50,204 nucleotides of DNA from assembly GCA_030693415.1 (NCBI GenBank), contig JAUYAR010000052.1, positions 1-50,204 of the forward strand, read 5' to 3'. Both the position numbers and the translations under genes were made by a program. This document shows, piece after piece, positions 16,789 to 26,280 of the stretch (positions within the stretch are counted from its first letter, which is position 1; each line of letters begins with the position of its first letter). The notes under the pieces are model-generated. The model saw nothing but the letters and a program-made list of their open reading frames with translations. It made no database searches and was not told the DNA's origin. This DNA is from Candidatus Cloacimonadaceae bacterium. GTDB taxonomy: Bacteria; Cloacimonadota; Cloacimonadia; Cloacimonadales; Cloacimonadaceae.

Positions 16789-17979
16789 TCAGATCACGCC
16801 CTCGCTGCGTAGATGATTGATTTCGTCAACGCTCATAAGAAGCAACTCACTGAGCACTTGATGGTTATGTTCGCCGATCTCGGGTATCTTCTCTCGTGTG
16901 GGGGATTCCGGGATGCTGTCCATCTTGATCGGATTACCGGCGATTTTGATCTTTCCGGCGATGCCGTCCTCCACCTCGACGAGCATGTTGCGGGCTCTGA
17001 TTTGATCGTCCTGCATGATCTGATCAATCTTGTTGATCGGAGCAGAGGGTATCTGATGCGTTTCAAACAGGCAGAGCCACTCGCCGGCGGGTTTGCTTTC
17101 AAACATCGGTTCCAGGATTTGGTTCAGCGTCTCCAGATTCTCAGCGCGGGCTTTGTTTGTAGCAAAAAGCTCGTGCGTGATCAGCTCTTCATGTTCGATT
17201 GCCTGGCAGAAAGCCTTCCACAGGCTGTCGTTGCCGATGGCGATCACGAAATATTCGTCCCTTGCCTGATATGCCTGGAAGGGAGCAATGGTGGGATGCC
17301 GGTTGCCGATCGGTTGCGGGTTCTTTCCCTCAGCCTGAAAGCGAACCAATGCGTTTTCGAGGATCGCAATCTGGCAATCGAGCATGGCGATGTCGATTTT
17401 TTGTCCCAAACCGGTCTTCTCTCTCTGGAAAAGAGCCGCGTTGATGCCGATGGCGGTGAAAAGAGATGCCGTGATATCCCCAAGGGACATGCCCACCCGC
17501 GTGGGCGCCATGCCCTGCCACCCGGTGATGCTCATGATCCCGCCCATGGCTTGGGCGAGGATATCGTATGCCGGTTTTTCAGAATAGGGACCGCTATGGC
17601 CGAATCCCGAGGACGCGGCATAGATCAGACGCGGATTGATGGTTTTGAGAGTTTCGTATCCGAGTCCGAGGCGTTCCATCGTTCCGGGGCGGAAGTTTTC
17701 CACTAACACGTCGCAGTGTTTTGCCAATTCCTTTAGAATCTCTTTACCTTTTGGCGTTTTTAGGTTGAGTGAAACGCTCTTCTTGCCGCGGTTGATGCTG
17801 ATGAAATAGAGGCTTCTCCCATTTATAAATGGTCCATAGCCACGTGAATCGTCACCCCCTGCGGGATTTTCCACCTTGATGATCTCAGCTCCGAGATCGC
17901 TCAGGATCAATGTGCAGTAAGGTCCTGCCAGCACTCTGGTCAGATCGAGGACGCGGATTCCGGATAGGGGTTTATCCAT
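16789..17979 (-). CDS. Class III CoA-transferase (CaiB/BaiF family)
   Basis: The ATG at 17979 (MDKPLSGIRVLDLTRVLAG) is the usual family start; a longer frame from 18066 would run through the end of the upstream gene. The 396-residue protein carries the catalytic Asp139 in KPAYDILAQAMGG, which forms the acyl anhydride, and VENFRPGTMERLGLGY typical of the family. These enzymes move CoA between carboxylic acids, for example formyl/oxalyl or carnitine derivatives. The acceptor here is unknown. Its start overlaps the Mo-subunit stop by eight bases and its stop abuts the amidase gene, placing it firmly in the ten-gene operon. Confidence 0.88.
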   Translation of the reverse strand: MDKPLSGIRVLDLTRVLAGPYCTLILSDLGAEIIKVENPAGGDDSRGYGPFINGRSLYFISINRGKKSVSLNLKTPKGKEILKELAKHCDVLVENFRPGTMERLGLGYETLKTINPRLIYAASSGFGHSGPYSEKPAYDILAQAMGGIMSITGWQGMAPTRVGMSLGDITASLFTAIGINAALFQREKTGLGQKIDIAMLDCQIAILENALVRFQAEGKNPQPIGNRHPTIAPFQAYQARDEYFVIAIGNDSLWKAFCQAIEHEELITHELFATNKARAENLETLNQILEPMFESKPAGEWLCLFETHQIPSAPINKIDQIMQDDQIRARNMLVEVEDGIAGKIKIAGNPIKMDSIPESPTREKIPEIGEHNHQVLSELLLMSVDEINHLRSEGVI

Positions 17980-20323
17980 CTGTTTTTCCGCCTTTGTCGA
18001 GGATCGCCAGGGCAACCTTTTCGGCAGTGATCGGCATCTGTCTGATCCTGATGCCGAGCGCGTCAAAGACAGCGTTGGCGATCATCGGAGCCGCCGGCAG
18101 CATGGTATGTTCGCCGATTCCGCGGGCGCCGAAAGGTCCGTCCGGTTGAGGCACTTCCACGATGATGGGTATGATCTCGTCCGGCACGTCCATCGAAGTG
18201 GGAATCTTGTAATCGGTGAAATTGGGATTGAGCAGCCTGCCGTGCTTGTCATAGCGCATGTCTTCATAGAGCACGGTCGCCAAGCCCTGCAGTAAGCCGC
18301 CGGTGATCTGTCCTTTGATTAGATCGGGGTTAATCGCCTTTCCGGCATCGATTGCCTCCGCTACCTTGAGGACTTTCATCTTGCCGGTCTCTTTGTCGAT
18401 TTCGAGGATGAGTGCTCCGGCGCCGACGGTGTAATGCACGTTTGGATGCCCCCCCTGACTGGTTTCCGGATCTCCCGCGGCGGATGAATATTCCGGCATG
18501 AACATCCCGCGTCCGTTGATCGGCCCGCCTTTGTAAGTGCCGTCTTTAGTTGCTATTCCTTCCACTATGAAGGAGCGCAAAGGTAGGTTGAAGCTCTTGT
18601 CGGTATTGCATTTGACCGCTTCGTCCTCAAGAAAAAGCTCATCGATGGGCAGGTTGAAAACGCGGTGTACGAGGGCAAAAATCTGCTCGCGCGCATCGAT
18701 GGCGGCTTTCTTGACCGCGTTGCCGCTGCTCCACGTGATGTGCGATGCAACCGTCTGCCATTCATAGGGGTTGCGATCCGTGTCGGGAGTCTCCACCCTG
18801 ATCTTGTCAGGCGGCACGCTCAAAATCTCAGCGGCGATCTGTGCCATCACTGTTTGGTAGCCCTGACCGATATCCATGCCCGAGATGATGAGATTGATGC
18901 TGGCATCCTCGTTGAACTTCAAAAACGCGGAGGAAGAAGCGTTGGGCGGCATCGCCGGAGCTTTCCAGAAAAGGGAAAAGCCCTTTCCCAAAGCCTTGGT
19001 CGGGTCTTTGGAAACCAGCTTTTTATCCCAATCGATCGCCTTTTTGACCTTGTCGATCGCTTCCAAAAGACCGTTGGGATTCATCTTTACGCCATAGGCT
19101 GTCGTATCTCCTTCGAGGATGGCGTTGTGGCGGCGGAAAGCGATCTCGTCCATGCCGATCTTGTTGGCGACTGTCGTGATCAGGGATTCCAGACCGAAGA
19201 GCATCTCCGAATAGCCAAAACCGCGATATGCTCCTCCCGGAGGCAGATTTGTGTAAACGCATACGGAATCTATCGATACATTCGGGATGCGGTAAGGTCC
19301 GATGGCGGAAAGACCAACGGCGTTCACTACGTTCGCGCCGTATTCCACATAAGCTCCCGCGTCCCAATAAATCTTGTGATCGAGGGCGGTGATGGTGCCA
19401 TCATTTTTGACCCCGATCTTGAGCTTTGCCACGACTCCGAGACGCTGATATGTATTCACAAATTCTTGTTCCCGTGTCCAACGCAGTTTCACGGCATAGC
19501 CTTTGAGCTTGGTTGCCAGCGCCGCGGGAATGATTTCCATGGTGACTCCCGCCTTGCCGCCAAAACCTCCTCCCACGTGCGGAGCGATCACTCTCACGTC
19601 CTTGTGGGTGAGTCCTAAGGGTGCCAACGCTTCGGCAAAAAGATGTCTCTGCGTGTGCGGGGATTGGGATGAACTCCAAACCGTCAGTCTGCCGGAGAGG
19701 TCATATTTGCCGATCGCCACGTGGGTCTCGATGGCGCAGTGGGCATAGCGCGGAACCTCATAAGTCTCCTCAAGTATCACGTCCGCATCCGCGAACCCCT
19801 TTTCCAGATCGCCTTTGCGGGTCTTGCGCCAGTGGGCGATATTGGTTTTTTCTTTGGGGAAAAACCACGGAACGTGAGGATAATCCGCCAAGTCCGGATG
19901 CAATAGAACAGCGCCGTCCTTGAGAGCGTCCATTTGATCCAGCACGACGGGTAGGGCTTCATATTCGATCTCTATCAATAGTGCCGCTCTTTTGGCGATC
20001 TGCGGAGTGCGGGCAACCACTGCGGCAACTTGTTCTCCGACGAAGCGAACCCGATCCTGGGCAAAGACATAGCGGTCTTTCATATAAAGCCCGAACTTGA
20101 AAGGAAAGTCCTTGCCGGTGAAGACCTTGACCACGCCTTCGAGTTTTTCCGCCCGGGATGTGTCTATGGATTTGATGAGCGCGTGTGCCTTGGTGCTGGA
20201 TATTATCTCCGCGTAGAGTAGGTTGGCGCCAAAATCGATGTCATCGCCAAAGATGGCGGCTCCGGAGACCTTTTCCTTCCCGTCGATGCGGGGAACCGAT
20301 TTGCCGATGTATTTGTAGTCCAT
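17972..20323 (-). CDS. Molybdenum hydroxylase large subunit, non-purine type
   Basis: This 783-residue subunit of the xanthine dehydrogenase family binds the molybdopterin cofactor and hydroxylates a carbon next to nitrogen or an aldehyde. It has PRIDGKEKVSGAAIFGDDI at the start, HVGGGFGGKAG near 250-258, NLPPGGAYRGFGYSEM near 355, GMDIGQGYQTVMAQIAAEIL near 490, and the catalytic Glu in GARGIGEHTMLPAAP near 738. The position held by the purine-binding Glu of xanthine dehydrogenase is Ala (GGKA), and the Arg expected 78 residues later is absent. The substrate is therefore probably not a purine. FeS and FAD subunits are encoded immediately upstream. Confidence 0.88.
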   Translation of the reverse strand: MDYKYIGKSVPRIDGKEKVSGAAIFGDDIDFGANLLYAEIISSTKAHALIKSIDTSRAEKLEGVVKVFTGKDFPFKFGLYMKDRYVFAQDRVRFVGEQVAAVVARTPQIAKRAALLIEIEYEALPVVLDQMDALKDGAVLLHPDLADYPHVPWFFPKEKTNIAHWRKTRKGDLEKGFADADVILEETYEVPRYAHCAIETHVAIGKYDLSGRLTVWSSSQSPHTQRHLFAEALAPLGLTHKDVRVIAPHVGGGFGGKAGVTMEIIPAALATKLKGYAVKLRWTREQEFVNTYQRLGVVAKLKIGVKNDGTITALDHKIYWDAGAYVEYGANVVNAVGLSAIGPYRIPNVSIDSVCVYTNLPPGGAYRGFGYSEMLFGLESLITTVANKIGMDEIAFRRHNAILEGDTTAYGVKMNPNGLLEAIDKVKKAIDWDKKLVSKDPTKALGKGFSLFWKAPAMPPNASSSAFLKFNEDASINLIISGMDIGQGYQTVMAQIAAEILSVPPDKIRVETPDTDRNPYEWQTVASHITWSSGNAVKKAAIDAREQIFALVHRVFNLPIDELFLEDEAVKCNTDKSFNLPLRSFIVEGIATKDGTYKGGPINGRGMFMPEYSSAAGDPETSQGGHPNVHYTVGAGALILEIDKETGKMKVLKVAEAIDAGKAINPDLIKGQITGGLLQGLATVLYEDMRYDKHGRLLNPNFTDYKIPTSMDVPDEIIPIIVEVPQPDGPFGARGIGEHTMLPAAPMIANAVFDALGIRIRQMPITAEKVALAILDKGGKTDG

Positions 20324-20791
20324 CTATTTCTCCTTCTTGGTAGCTGCGAGAATGGCATCGAAAATGGGAGTGTAACCCGTGCAGCGACAAAGATTTCCGG
20401 ATAAAGCTTCCTTGATTTCGTCCAGCGAAGGATGAGGATTTGCCTTGAGCAATTCGGTGGCGCTGATGATCACCCCCGGAGCGCAATATCCGCATTGGAA
20501 GGAACTGAATTCGATGAAGGCTTCCTGCAATTTGTTCATTCCATCCTGCGAGATACCTTCCAAAGTAGTGATCTCCACGCCGTCGCATTCGATTGCCAGG
20601 ATGAGGCAGGAGCGAACGCTCTTGCCACTAAGCAGCACGGCGCAGGAGCCGCAATCTCCGCGGTCGCACCCGCATTTGGGACTTTTCATGCCCAGTTTAT
20701 CCCGCAGAACTTCCAATAATGTCTCGTTCGTTTCCACGTCCAAGCGGCGTTTTTCTTTGTTCAAAGTGATTCTGATCTTTGCCATCATCAA
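20324..20791 (-). CDS. Molybdenum hydroxylase [2Fe-2S] subunit
   Basis: The 155-residue subunit has the two iron-sulfur sites of the family. The plant-ferredoxin-like site is CGCDRGDCGSC plus the Cys of SVRSC (about residues 40-62). The alpha-helical site is QCGYCAPG with CRCTGY (about 100-136). It passes electrons from the Mo centre to the FAD subunit. Its stop abuts the Mo subunit start without a gap, and its start overlaps the FAD gene by four bases. Three ATGs stand in a row at the start (20791, 20788, 20785), so the true first residue is uncertain by two codons. Confidence 0.92.
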   Translation of the reverse strand: MMMAKIRITLNKEKRRLDVETNETLLEVLRDKLGMKSPKCGCDRGDCGSCAVLLSGKSVRSCLILAIECDGVEITTLEGISQDGMNKLQEAFIEFSSFQCGYCAPGVIISATELLKANPHPSLDEIKEALSGNLCRCTGYTPIFDAILAATKKEK

Positions 20792-21681
20792 CCTCCCAAA
20801 ATCCCTGTATTATCGATTTCGACGCCATTGAGACGATCGACAGCCGCGGGTAATCCTCTCTGCATCATCACTTTGCAGATGTGGGTGCGGTATCGCGCGC
20901 TGGAGCGGATATCATTGATCGGAGCGATCTCGGTCGGAATCAGATTCTGCACCTGGAGAATCAGTTCCGGATTGAGTTTCTTGCCAAAGAGCAAGCCCTC
21001 GATGGAACTCGCCCTTGCCGGAATCGGTGCCACGGCGCAAAAAGCCAAACGATATTCCCATTTTTCCGTCACGAGGATACCCAAACCCGCCTGGGCAAGG
21101 TCTTCACCCTTGTAGCGTCCGAGCTTGAGATAGATCCCGGCATGTTTGTCCGCAGGTTTTTTCAAAGATATCCCAGCCACGATCTCATCCGGTTTCCGCA
21201 AAGTCTTTCGGGGAGCGACAAACCACTGCTGGATCGGAACTTCGCGTTCGCTGCCGAGAGAGATCAGATGCACCACCGCATCATAGCAAAGCAGTGCGGG
21301 AGCGGCATCCATCGATGGAATCGCGCTGCAGATGTTTCCCACGACCGTGGCGCGGTTGCGGATCCCCACGGAAGCTACGCTGTGCGCGGATTCCCAAAGC
21401 AGACGATATTCGCGCTTGATGATCTGTGAATTCACCAGATCGCTGAATGTCGTATTCGCTCCGAGAAAAAGCCCCTCCGCCTTGATTTCCAGAGCCTTCA
21501 GATCCTTGACACGTTTGAGGTCGATCACCGCCGCGGGCGTGATCATACCTTCTTTGATAAAGACGATCAGATCGGTTCCACCGGCAAGCGGAGCCGCTTT
21601 TTTGCCAAACTGTGAAAGAATCTGAGTGGCTTCAAACAAGCTTGCCGGAGCGAAATATTCATATTCGTGCGCGATTGCCAT
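20788..21681 (-). CDS. Molybdenum hydroxylase FAD-binding subunit
   Basis: The 297-residue flavoprotein subunit of the three-subunit Mo-hydroxylase opens with YFAPASLFEATQILSQFG. It has the FAD-binding PLAGGTDLIVFIKEG near residues 35-50 and RNRATVVGNICSAIPSMDAAPALL near 108-130. It passes electrons from the [2Fe-2S] subunit to NAD+ or ferredoxin; the acceptor cannot be read from the sequence. It lies one base behind the cyclase gene and overlaps the FeS gene (ATGA). The order FAD-FeS-Mo is common for bacterial three-subunit hydroxylases such as CoxMSL-like and nicotinate-type enzymes. Confidence 0.9.
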   Translation of the reverse strand: MAIAHEYEYFAPASLFEATQILSQFGKKAAPLAGGTDLIVFIKEGMITPAAVIDLKRVKDLKALEIKAEGLFLGANTTFSDLVNSQIIKREYRLLWESAHSVASVGIRNRATVVGNICSAIPSMDAAPALLCYDAVVHLISLGSEREVPIQQWFVAPRKTLRKPDEIVAGISLKKPADKHAGIYLKLGRYKGEDLAQAGLGILVTEKWEYRLAFCAVAPIPARASSIEGLLFGKKLNPELILQVQNLIPTEIAPINDIRSSARYRTHICKVMMQRGLPAAVDRLNGVEIDNTGILGG

Positions 21682-21682
21682 T

Positions 21683-22495
21683 TCAGGGCTCCAAAGCGAT
21701 GACGCGGCACATGGAGGATTCCAGTTCGATCCCTCTCAGGGGAAAGAGCCCGATCCAGAGCCTTTTGTTGCTGACCTTATCTATCTCTCCGCCAAGGTTT
21801 TCGGCATGCACGAGTTTCTTTGGAAAGAGTTTCAGATGCATCACCTGATAATATTCTTCGGGGTCAAAAAGCTCGTCCCAGGCTTTGCCATGTTTCTCGA
21901 TCAGTTTCTTTTCCGCGTCGATGAAGGATTTGGGATGCCAGGTGCGGATGATCGTATTCATCGGATGATCCGCCGAACCGCAATCGACTCCGATCCATTT
22001 CAGTTTCATCTCCAAAGCCCATTTATGGAAGGAAGGATCGGGTCCCGGGTGTTTCACGAAATAGCGCAGCTCGTCGGATTCCGGTTGATCCCAGCTATAT
22101 TTGTGGTAGCCGGTATTGATGATGAGGATGTCCCCTTTGCGGATATCGGCTTTCTGCATCAGCAGTTCGGGGGAATAGAGATCATAATCTCCCACGGAAT
22201 CGGAGATATCGACGACCACTCCGTCGCCCACCCATTCGTGCATTGGCACCTCGCCGATGGTTCTGCCGCTGGCGTGGAAATGAATCTCGCCATCGATGTG
22301 GGTGCCCACGTGATTGCTGGTTTGGATGATCTGTCCGTTTGCGCCCTGACCCATGTGTGCGCCCGCGATACGTTTGAAATACTGGATCCCGAGCGGCATA
22401 TAGCTTGGCCATGGCGGCGTGTGGATGCTCAGCCTCTGGGTGAGGTCATACATCTTCACTTGGCTCATCAATGTCAAAAAGTCTTGCGTATTCAT
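21683..22495 (-). CDS. Cyclase-family metal-dependent hydrolase
   Basis: The 270-residue protein carries the signature HVGTHIDGEIHFHASG (near residues 62-77), matching HxGTHxDxPxHF of the kynurenine formamidase / isatin hydrolase family (PF04199). These His and Asp residues bind Mn or Zn. Members hydrolyse formamides or open small lactam and imide rings. There are no kynurenine genes here, so ring opening of the product of the adjacent Mo-hydroxylase is more likely. That is an inference from operon position. It overlaps the DUF1116 gene by four bases and lies one base from the FAD gene. Confidence 0.85.
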   Translation of the reverse strand: MNTQDFLTLMSQVKMYDLTQRLSIHTPPWPSYMPLGIQYFKRIAGAHMGQGANGQIIQTSNHVGTHIDGEIHFHASGRTIGEVPMHEWVGDGVVVDISDSVGDYDLYSPELLMQKADIRKGDILIINTGYHKYSWDQPESDELRYFVKHPGPDPSFHKWALEMKLKWIGVDCGSADHPMNTIIRTWHPKSFIDAEKKLIEKHGKAWDELFDPEEYYQVMHLKLFPKKLVHAENLGGEIDKVSNKRLWIGLFPLRGIELESSMCRVIALEP

Positions 22496-23892
22496 TCTTT
22501 TCCTCCTGATAGGGATTCGGCTAAGGTCAGATATGCCGAGACGAATGGTTCGATCGGTGCTTGAAGGACTCCCGCGCCGATCTGTCCGATGCCCGGCTCT
22601 TTATGTGCCACGCCGGTATCGAGAAATGGCGTGGTATTGAGTTCGACCACTTTTCTGATGTCGATTCCCAGCGGTGTTCCGCGAAAGTCCAATGCCGGAA
22701 TCTGATAGCTTCCGCTTTCGCCAAAGCAGATATCATACATCTTCAAGGTATAATCTAACGCATCTGAAGCGTTTCCGCCAACAAATTGCACGATTGCGGG
22801 AGCCGCGGCGATGGCAAATCCTCCAAGTCCTCCGGTCTCGGTGATGGTGCTGTCTCCGATATCCGGATTGGCGTCGGCAATCGTATATCCCGGAAAGAAC
22901 AGCGCCTCCGGCACCAAGGCTTTGCCAACGAACCAATCGTTTCTACCGGCGAGTTTGATGCCAAAATCCGTGCCGTTTCGTGCCATGGCGATGGCTATAC
23001 TGCTATTGGGGATGTCTTTAGCCGCGTCCAAAATCGCCTTGCAAGCCGGCATGGATAGATTGAGAAAAAAATGGTCGTTGCCGTTGATAAATTCCAGCGC
23101 GGCGGCAGAATCTTCTCTCTCGACGGAGCTGCGAAGCACCGCGGGAGCGAACTGACGGATCAGAAGCGAGGTGGCGGCACGGTTTCGGTTGTGAACTTCG
23201 TCCCCCATGTGCAAAGCTTGGGAAATGATAGAGCTCAAGTCGATCTTGCCCAATAGCTTGAGCGCGTTCTTCAATACCGGATAGAGCACTTTTTCCATCC
23301 ATTTCAGGCGCGCGATCACCTCTTCTGAAAAAGCTCCATAGCGCAGCACTTTCCCAAGTCCTTCGTTCAAGGTGCAATATGCCTGATTGCCAAAGCTTTC
23401 GTTGCGAACGATATAGACCGGCATCGAGGGGGAAATGATCCCCGCCATGGGACCTACGGACGAGTGGTCGTGACAGGGCGCAAACTCGATCTCTCCCGAT
23501 GCGGCAAGCTTTTCCGCTTTGGCATAATCCTCTGCCTTGCCTTCATAGATCAGCGCTCCGATCACAGCTCCGCGCATCGGACCGCACATTCGATCCCAAG
23601 TGATGGGCGGGCCTGCATGCAGGATCAGCTTTTCGTGCATTCCGGGAATCACGTTTCCCGCGATATCCAACCCGACCAGAGACGCTTTTCCTTTCTGAAT
23701 GATCTCCATTGTTTCCCGGTTGGCGGCATCGATCAACTCGCTGCGGGCTTCCAAGGACTCAAAAGCCCAAAAAGGCGTTTGGGCGGGAGGATGCCAATTT
23801 ATCTGCGACACCTGATATCCCTGGCGCTCCAGGTCGTCCTTGAAGCCCTCAATTCCGATGTTGATGATCGAAAGCGTTTTATCCAGTTTCAT
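22492..23892 (-). CDS. DUF1116 protein (YlbE/AllG-like carbamoyltransferase subunit)
   Basis: The ATG at 23892 follows GGGAGG; a longer in-frame start at 23937 would lie inside fdrA. The 466-residue protein matches the DUF1116 family (E. coli YlbE/YahG), with GPPITWDRMCGPMRGAVIGA, APCHDHSSVGPMAGIISPSM, MGDEVHNRNRAATSLL and GGLGGFAIAAAP as conserved blocks. In E. coli, YlbE works with FdrA and YlbF in the allantoin regulon and has been linked to oxamate carbamoyltransferase, which splits oxalurate with phosphate to oxamate and carbamoyl phosphate. All three partners are present here, and this gene overlaps fdrA by four bases. Confidence 0.85.
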   Translation of the reverse strand: MKLDKTLSIINIGIEGFKDDLERQGYQVSQINWHPPAQTPFWAFESLEARSELIDAANRETMEIIQKGKASLVGLDIAGNVIPGMHEKLILHAGPPITWDRMCGPMRGAVIGALIYEGKAEDYAKAEKLAASGEIEFAPCHDHSSVGPMAGIISPSMPVYIVRNESFGNQAYCTLNEGLGKVLRYGAFSEEVIARLKWMEKVLYPVLKNALKLLGKIDLSSIISQALHMGDEVHNRNRAATSLLIRQFAPAVLRSSVEREDSAAALEFINGNDHFFLNLSMPACKAILDAAKDIPNSSIAIAMARNGTDFGIKLAGRNDWFVGKALVPEALFFPGYTIADANPDIGDSTITETGGLGGFAIAAAPAIVQFVGGNASDALDYTLKMYDICFGESGSYQIPALDFRGTPLGIDIRKVVELNTTPFLDTGVAHKEPGIGQIGAGVLQAPIEPFVSAYLTLAESLSGGKE

Positions 23893-25427
23893 TGCTGCCT
23901 CCCGATCTCGAGGATCAGCTTTGCCGCCAGCGCGCAAGCTTCTGAATTTGAGGTCGTTACGATCGCTCCGGCATCGCGCAGACCATCAATGACAGCTTGC
24001 ATGTTTTGCGGATCATTCTCGGTGCCGATCACGCTGCAAATAGTGACAATGCAGGTGTCCTTTTTGATCTGTTTCAGCATGGGAATGAGCTCTTCATGCG
24101 GCTTTGGATGGGCGCCGAAACCCAAAACGACGTCCAGGAGGATGACGGCACATTCGATATCCGTCTTTTCCTCCGCCATCTTCTTGAGCCGCAGGGCATA
24201 ATCTATCATCGGATGCGGTCTGCCCACGGTAAACTCATCCGCGCCCAGGTCGATGATCGTATGCTCAAAGCTCTGCCACGCGCTGGTTAGCTGATGTTCA
24301 GATGCCAGCGGGGCGTTGCTGAACGCGTGCATGCCGGTGGCTTGATGAAAGATCAGTTGCGCTTCATAGCAGAGGGTTCCGCCGCTGAAAAGACCGCGCA
24401 GATACTTTCGGGTGGCTCTTTGAGGAAGCTGAACCAGCGAGCGGTTGTTAAATTGGTGGGCATCGAAAGCGGAATCATTTTCATGCTCCACCAGGCGGCA
24501 GGCTCTTTGTGCTGTATCGCTCAAGGTATTGGTATAATAGATATTGGGAATATCTTGCCCTGGCGGGGCGCCAAGGAAATTGACCACCCAAGGTTTGGGT
24601 GAAGTCTTCAGTTTTGCCATGATCTTTTCTATCACTTCCCCGTCCGGCAACTTGCAGATCAAGATTATCACCTCTGTGGCGGGATCATCGATGAGGAAAT
24701 CAAGGCACTGCAGGATCATCAATCCGCCGATCTCCTTTTTGCCGTCGCGTCCGCCAGTACCAAAAGCCTGGGAAATTCCTTCTCCGCGTCTGTGGATATC
24801 GCAGCAGACTGCTTGCAAACCGGTTCCGGCAGCGGAAACGATGCCTATCCTACCGCCACGCACCTTGTTGGCAAAGGCGAGCGGAACTCCGTTGATGATG
24901 GCGGTGCCGCAATCTGGCCCCATCATCAGCAATTGTTTCGAGACGGCGAGTTGTTTGAGTTTCAGCTCATCTTCAAGGCTCACGTTATCCGAAAACAGCA
25001 TCACGTGCAAACCGAGCCTCAAAGCTCTGAAAGCCTCGCGGGCAGCGTGTTTTCCCGCCACCGAGATCAATGCCATGTTCGCTTCCGGCATGGTTTTCAT
25101 GCTGCTTTCGATGCTGGAGGGGAGTAGCTTGGCTTGCCCGGCGCGCGCTTCCGGTTTGCGGGACAAAATCTCTTTGGCGTCGGCGATCGCAGCTTTGCAG
25201 AGTTCCATGCTATCCGCCAAAATTGCGATCAGGATGGAACTCTCCGGCGCTTTCGCAAACTCCGGCAGCAGCATGTTCGTCGCTGCCAGGATCGCCTTGT
25301 TTTCCGTGCTCGCGCTGATCGCCACAGCTTCCGTGACGCCTTCTTTTGCCTTGAGCTCTTTGGAAATCGTCATCAATTTCACCGAGTCCAGATATTTGCC
25401 CTCGACGATCGTTCCGATCAGCGGCAT
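23889..25427 (-). CDS. fdrA: FdrA-like acyl-CoA-synthetase-fold protein (AllF-like)
   Basis: The 512-residue protein resembles FdrA, whose fold comes from the alpha and beta chains of succinyl-CoA synthetase. Conserved blocks are VTEAVAISASTENKAILA near residue 35, MLFSDNVSLEDELKLK near 143, MGPDCGTAIINGVPLAFAN near 172 and GIVSAAGTGLQAVCCDIHRRG near 198, then GFGAHPKPHEELIP near 430. It would be the central subunit of a carbamoyltransferase that makes carbamoyl phosphate from a carbamoylated acid amide. The ATG at 25427 follows TGGAGG. It is the second gene of the ten-gene operon, ten bp behind the DUF2877 gene. Confidence 0.88.
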   Translation of the reverse strand: MPLIGTIVEGKYLDSVKLMTISKELKAKEGVTEAVAISASTENKAILAATNMLLPEFAKAPESSILIAILADSMELCKAAIADAKEILSRKPEARAGQAKLLPSSIESSMKTMPEANMALISVAGKHAAREAFRALRLGLHVMLFSDNVSLEDELKLKQLAVSKQLLMMGPDCGTAIINGVPLAFANKVRGGRIGIVSAAGTGLQAVCCDIHRRGEGISQAFGTGGRDGKKEIGGLMILQCLDFLIDDPATEVIILICKLPDGEVIEKIMAKLKTSPKPWVVNFLGAPPGQDIPNIYYTNTLSDTAQRACRLVEHENDSAFDAHQFNNRSLVQLPQRATRKYLRGLFSGGTLCYEAQLIFHQATGMHAFSNAPLASEHQLTSAWQSFEHTIIDLGADEFTVGRPHPMIDYALRLKKMAEEKTDIECAVILLDVVLGFGAHPKPHEELIPMLKQIKKDTCIVTICSVIGTENDPQNMQAVIDGLRDAGAIVTTSNSEACALAAKLILEIGRQQ

Positions 25428-25437
25428 AATACCTCCA

Positions 25438-26280
25438 TTAAGTGTTAATATACCATGCGCTTATGAATCCTGTCAAAGTATCCGCGCCGGAGCTGGCACC
25501 GTGCTTGATCACATCCATACCGGCAGTTTCCAACTCTCCCGATCCGCCGATGGCATAGATCAATCTGCGCCAATTTTCATCCGGTCTCATCTGCATTGAT
25601 TGATGCAGCAACGTATTGACCAATAGATTCTTAGCCAAGGATTCTTTGTATATCAAGCTACGGATTTTGCGCAAGTCTTTTTTTTCGGAGATTTCCCGAA
25701 CTCCCAAACCCAGCAGCAAACCGATCAGAAAATCGTCTCCAGAGGGGGTCAGTCCAATGCCGCAACCGCGAAATCCATTCACCGCGGACTGAATATCCCC
25801 ACTGCACAGATGCTCAAACGCGAAACACAAGTTCGTATTTACCACCACATTAAAAGGCGAGCCTCCGGGAGCGGATGCACAATCCCTCATGAGCCATGCG
25901 AGGCTTTCGGGAGCGGAGTTTTCATCCACAAGGTCTCTCAATATGGGGATATTTTCCCAAATTATCTTCGGTATCAGAAAACTCAAATCGACCCCGGATT
26001 CAAAACGACGAGCCGGATCGACGGGAATCTTTATCCGGTCATTGACAGTGATTTCATTCTCTGAGACCAGAACCCGCTCAATCGATGCTATCCCAATATC
26101 CTTCAGACAGATACGAAATGGTCCAGGACAAATGCTCCCATCCCCGACGCTGAGCACTCTCTCCTGAAAAGCGAAATTGACAACTCTGGCATGCCGAGAC
26201 CAGACGCTATGAAAATCTCCGGGCGGAACCATGTCTCCGAACGAGAGCAAATTATCAACGGACTGTGCTTGAAAACTCAT
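25438..26280 (-). CDS. DUF2877 protein (YlbF/AllH-like carbamoyltransferase subunit)
   Basis: The protein carries the DUF2877 signature GCGIGLTPSGDDFLIGLLLG (near residue 185) and the C-terminal block GASSGADTLTGFISAW. E. coli YlbF (AllH), the partner of FdrA and YlbE, has the same features. The start is uncertain: the frame is open to a TTG at 26343 (301 residues). The ATG at 26280 gives 280 residues, closer to the length of YlbF, but neither has a clear ribosome site. It is the first gene of the ten-gene minus-strand operon and is divergent from mtnA. The shared promoter region is only about 70-130 bp long and no operator was recognised. Confidence 0.78.
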   Translation of the reverse strand: MSFQAQSVDNLLSFGDMVPPGDFHSVWSRHARVVNFAFQERVLSVGDGSICPGPFRICLKDIGIASIERVLVSENEITVNDRIKIPVDPARRFESGVDLSFLIPKIIWENIPILRDLVDENSAPESLAWLMRDCASAPGGSPFNVVVNTNLCFAFEHLCSGDIQSAVNGFRGCGIGLTPSGDDFLIGLLLGLGVREISEKKDLRKIRSLIYKESLAKNLLVNTLLHQSMQMRPDENWRRLIYAIGGSGELETAGMDVIKHGASSGADTLTGFISAWYINT

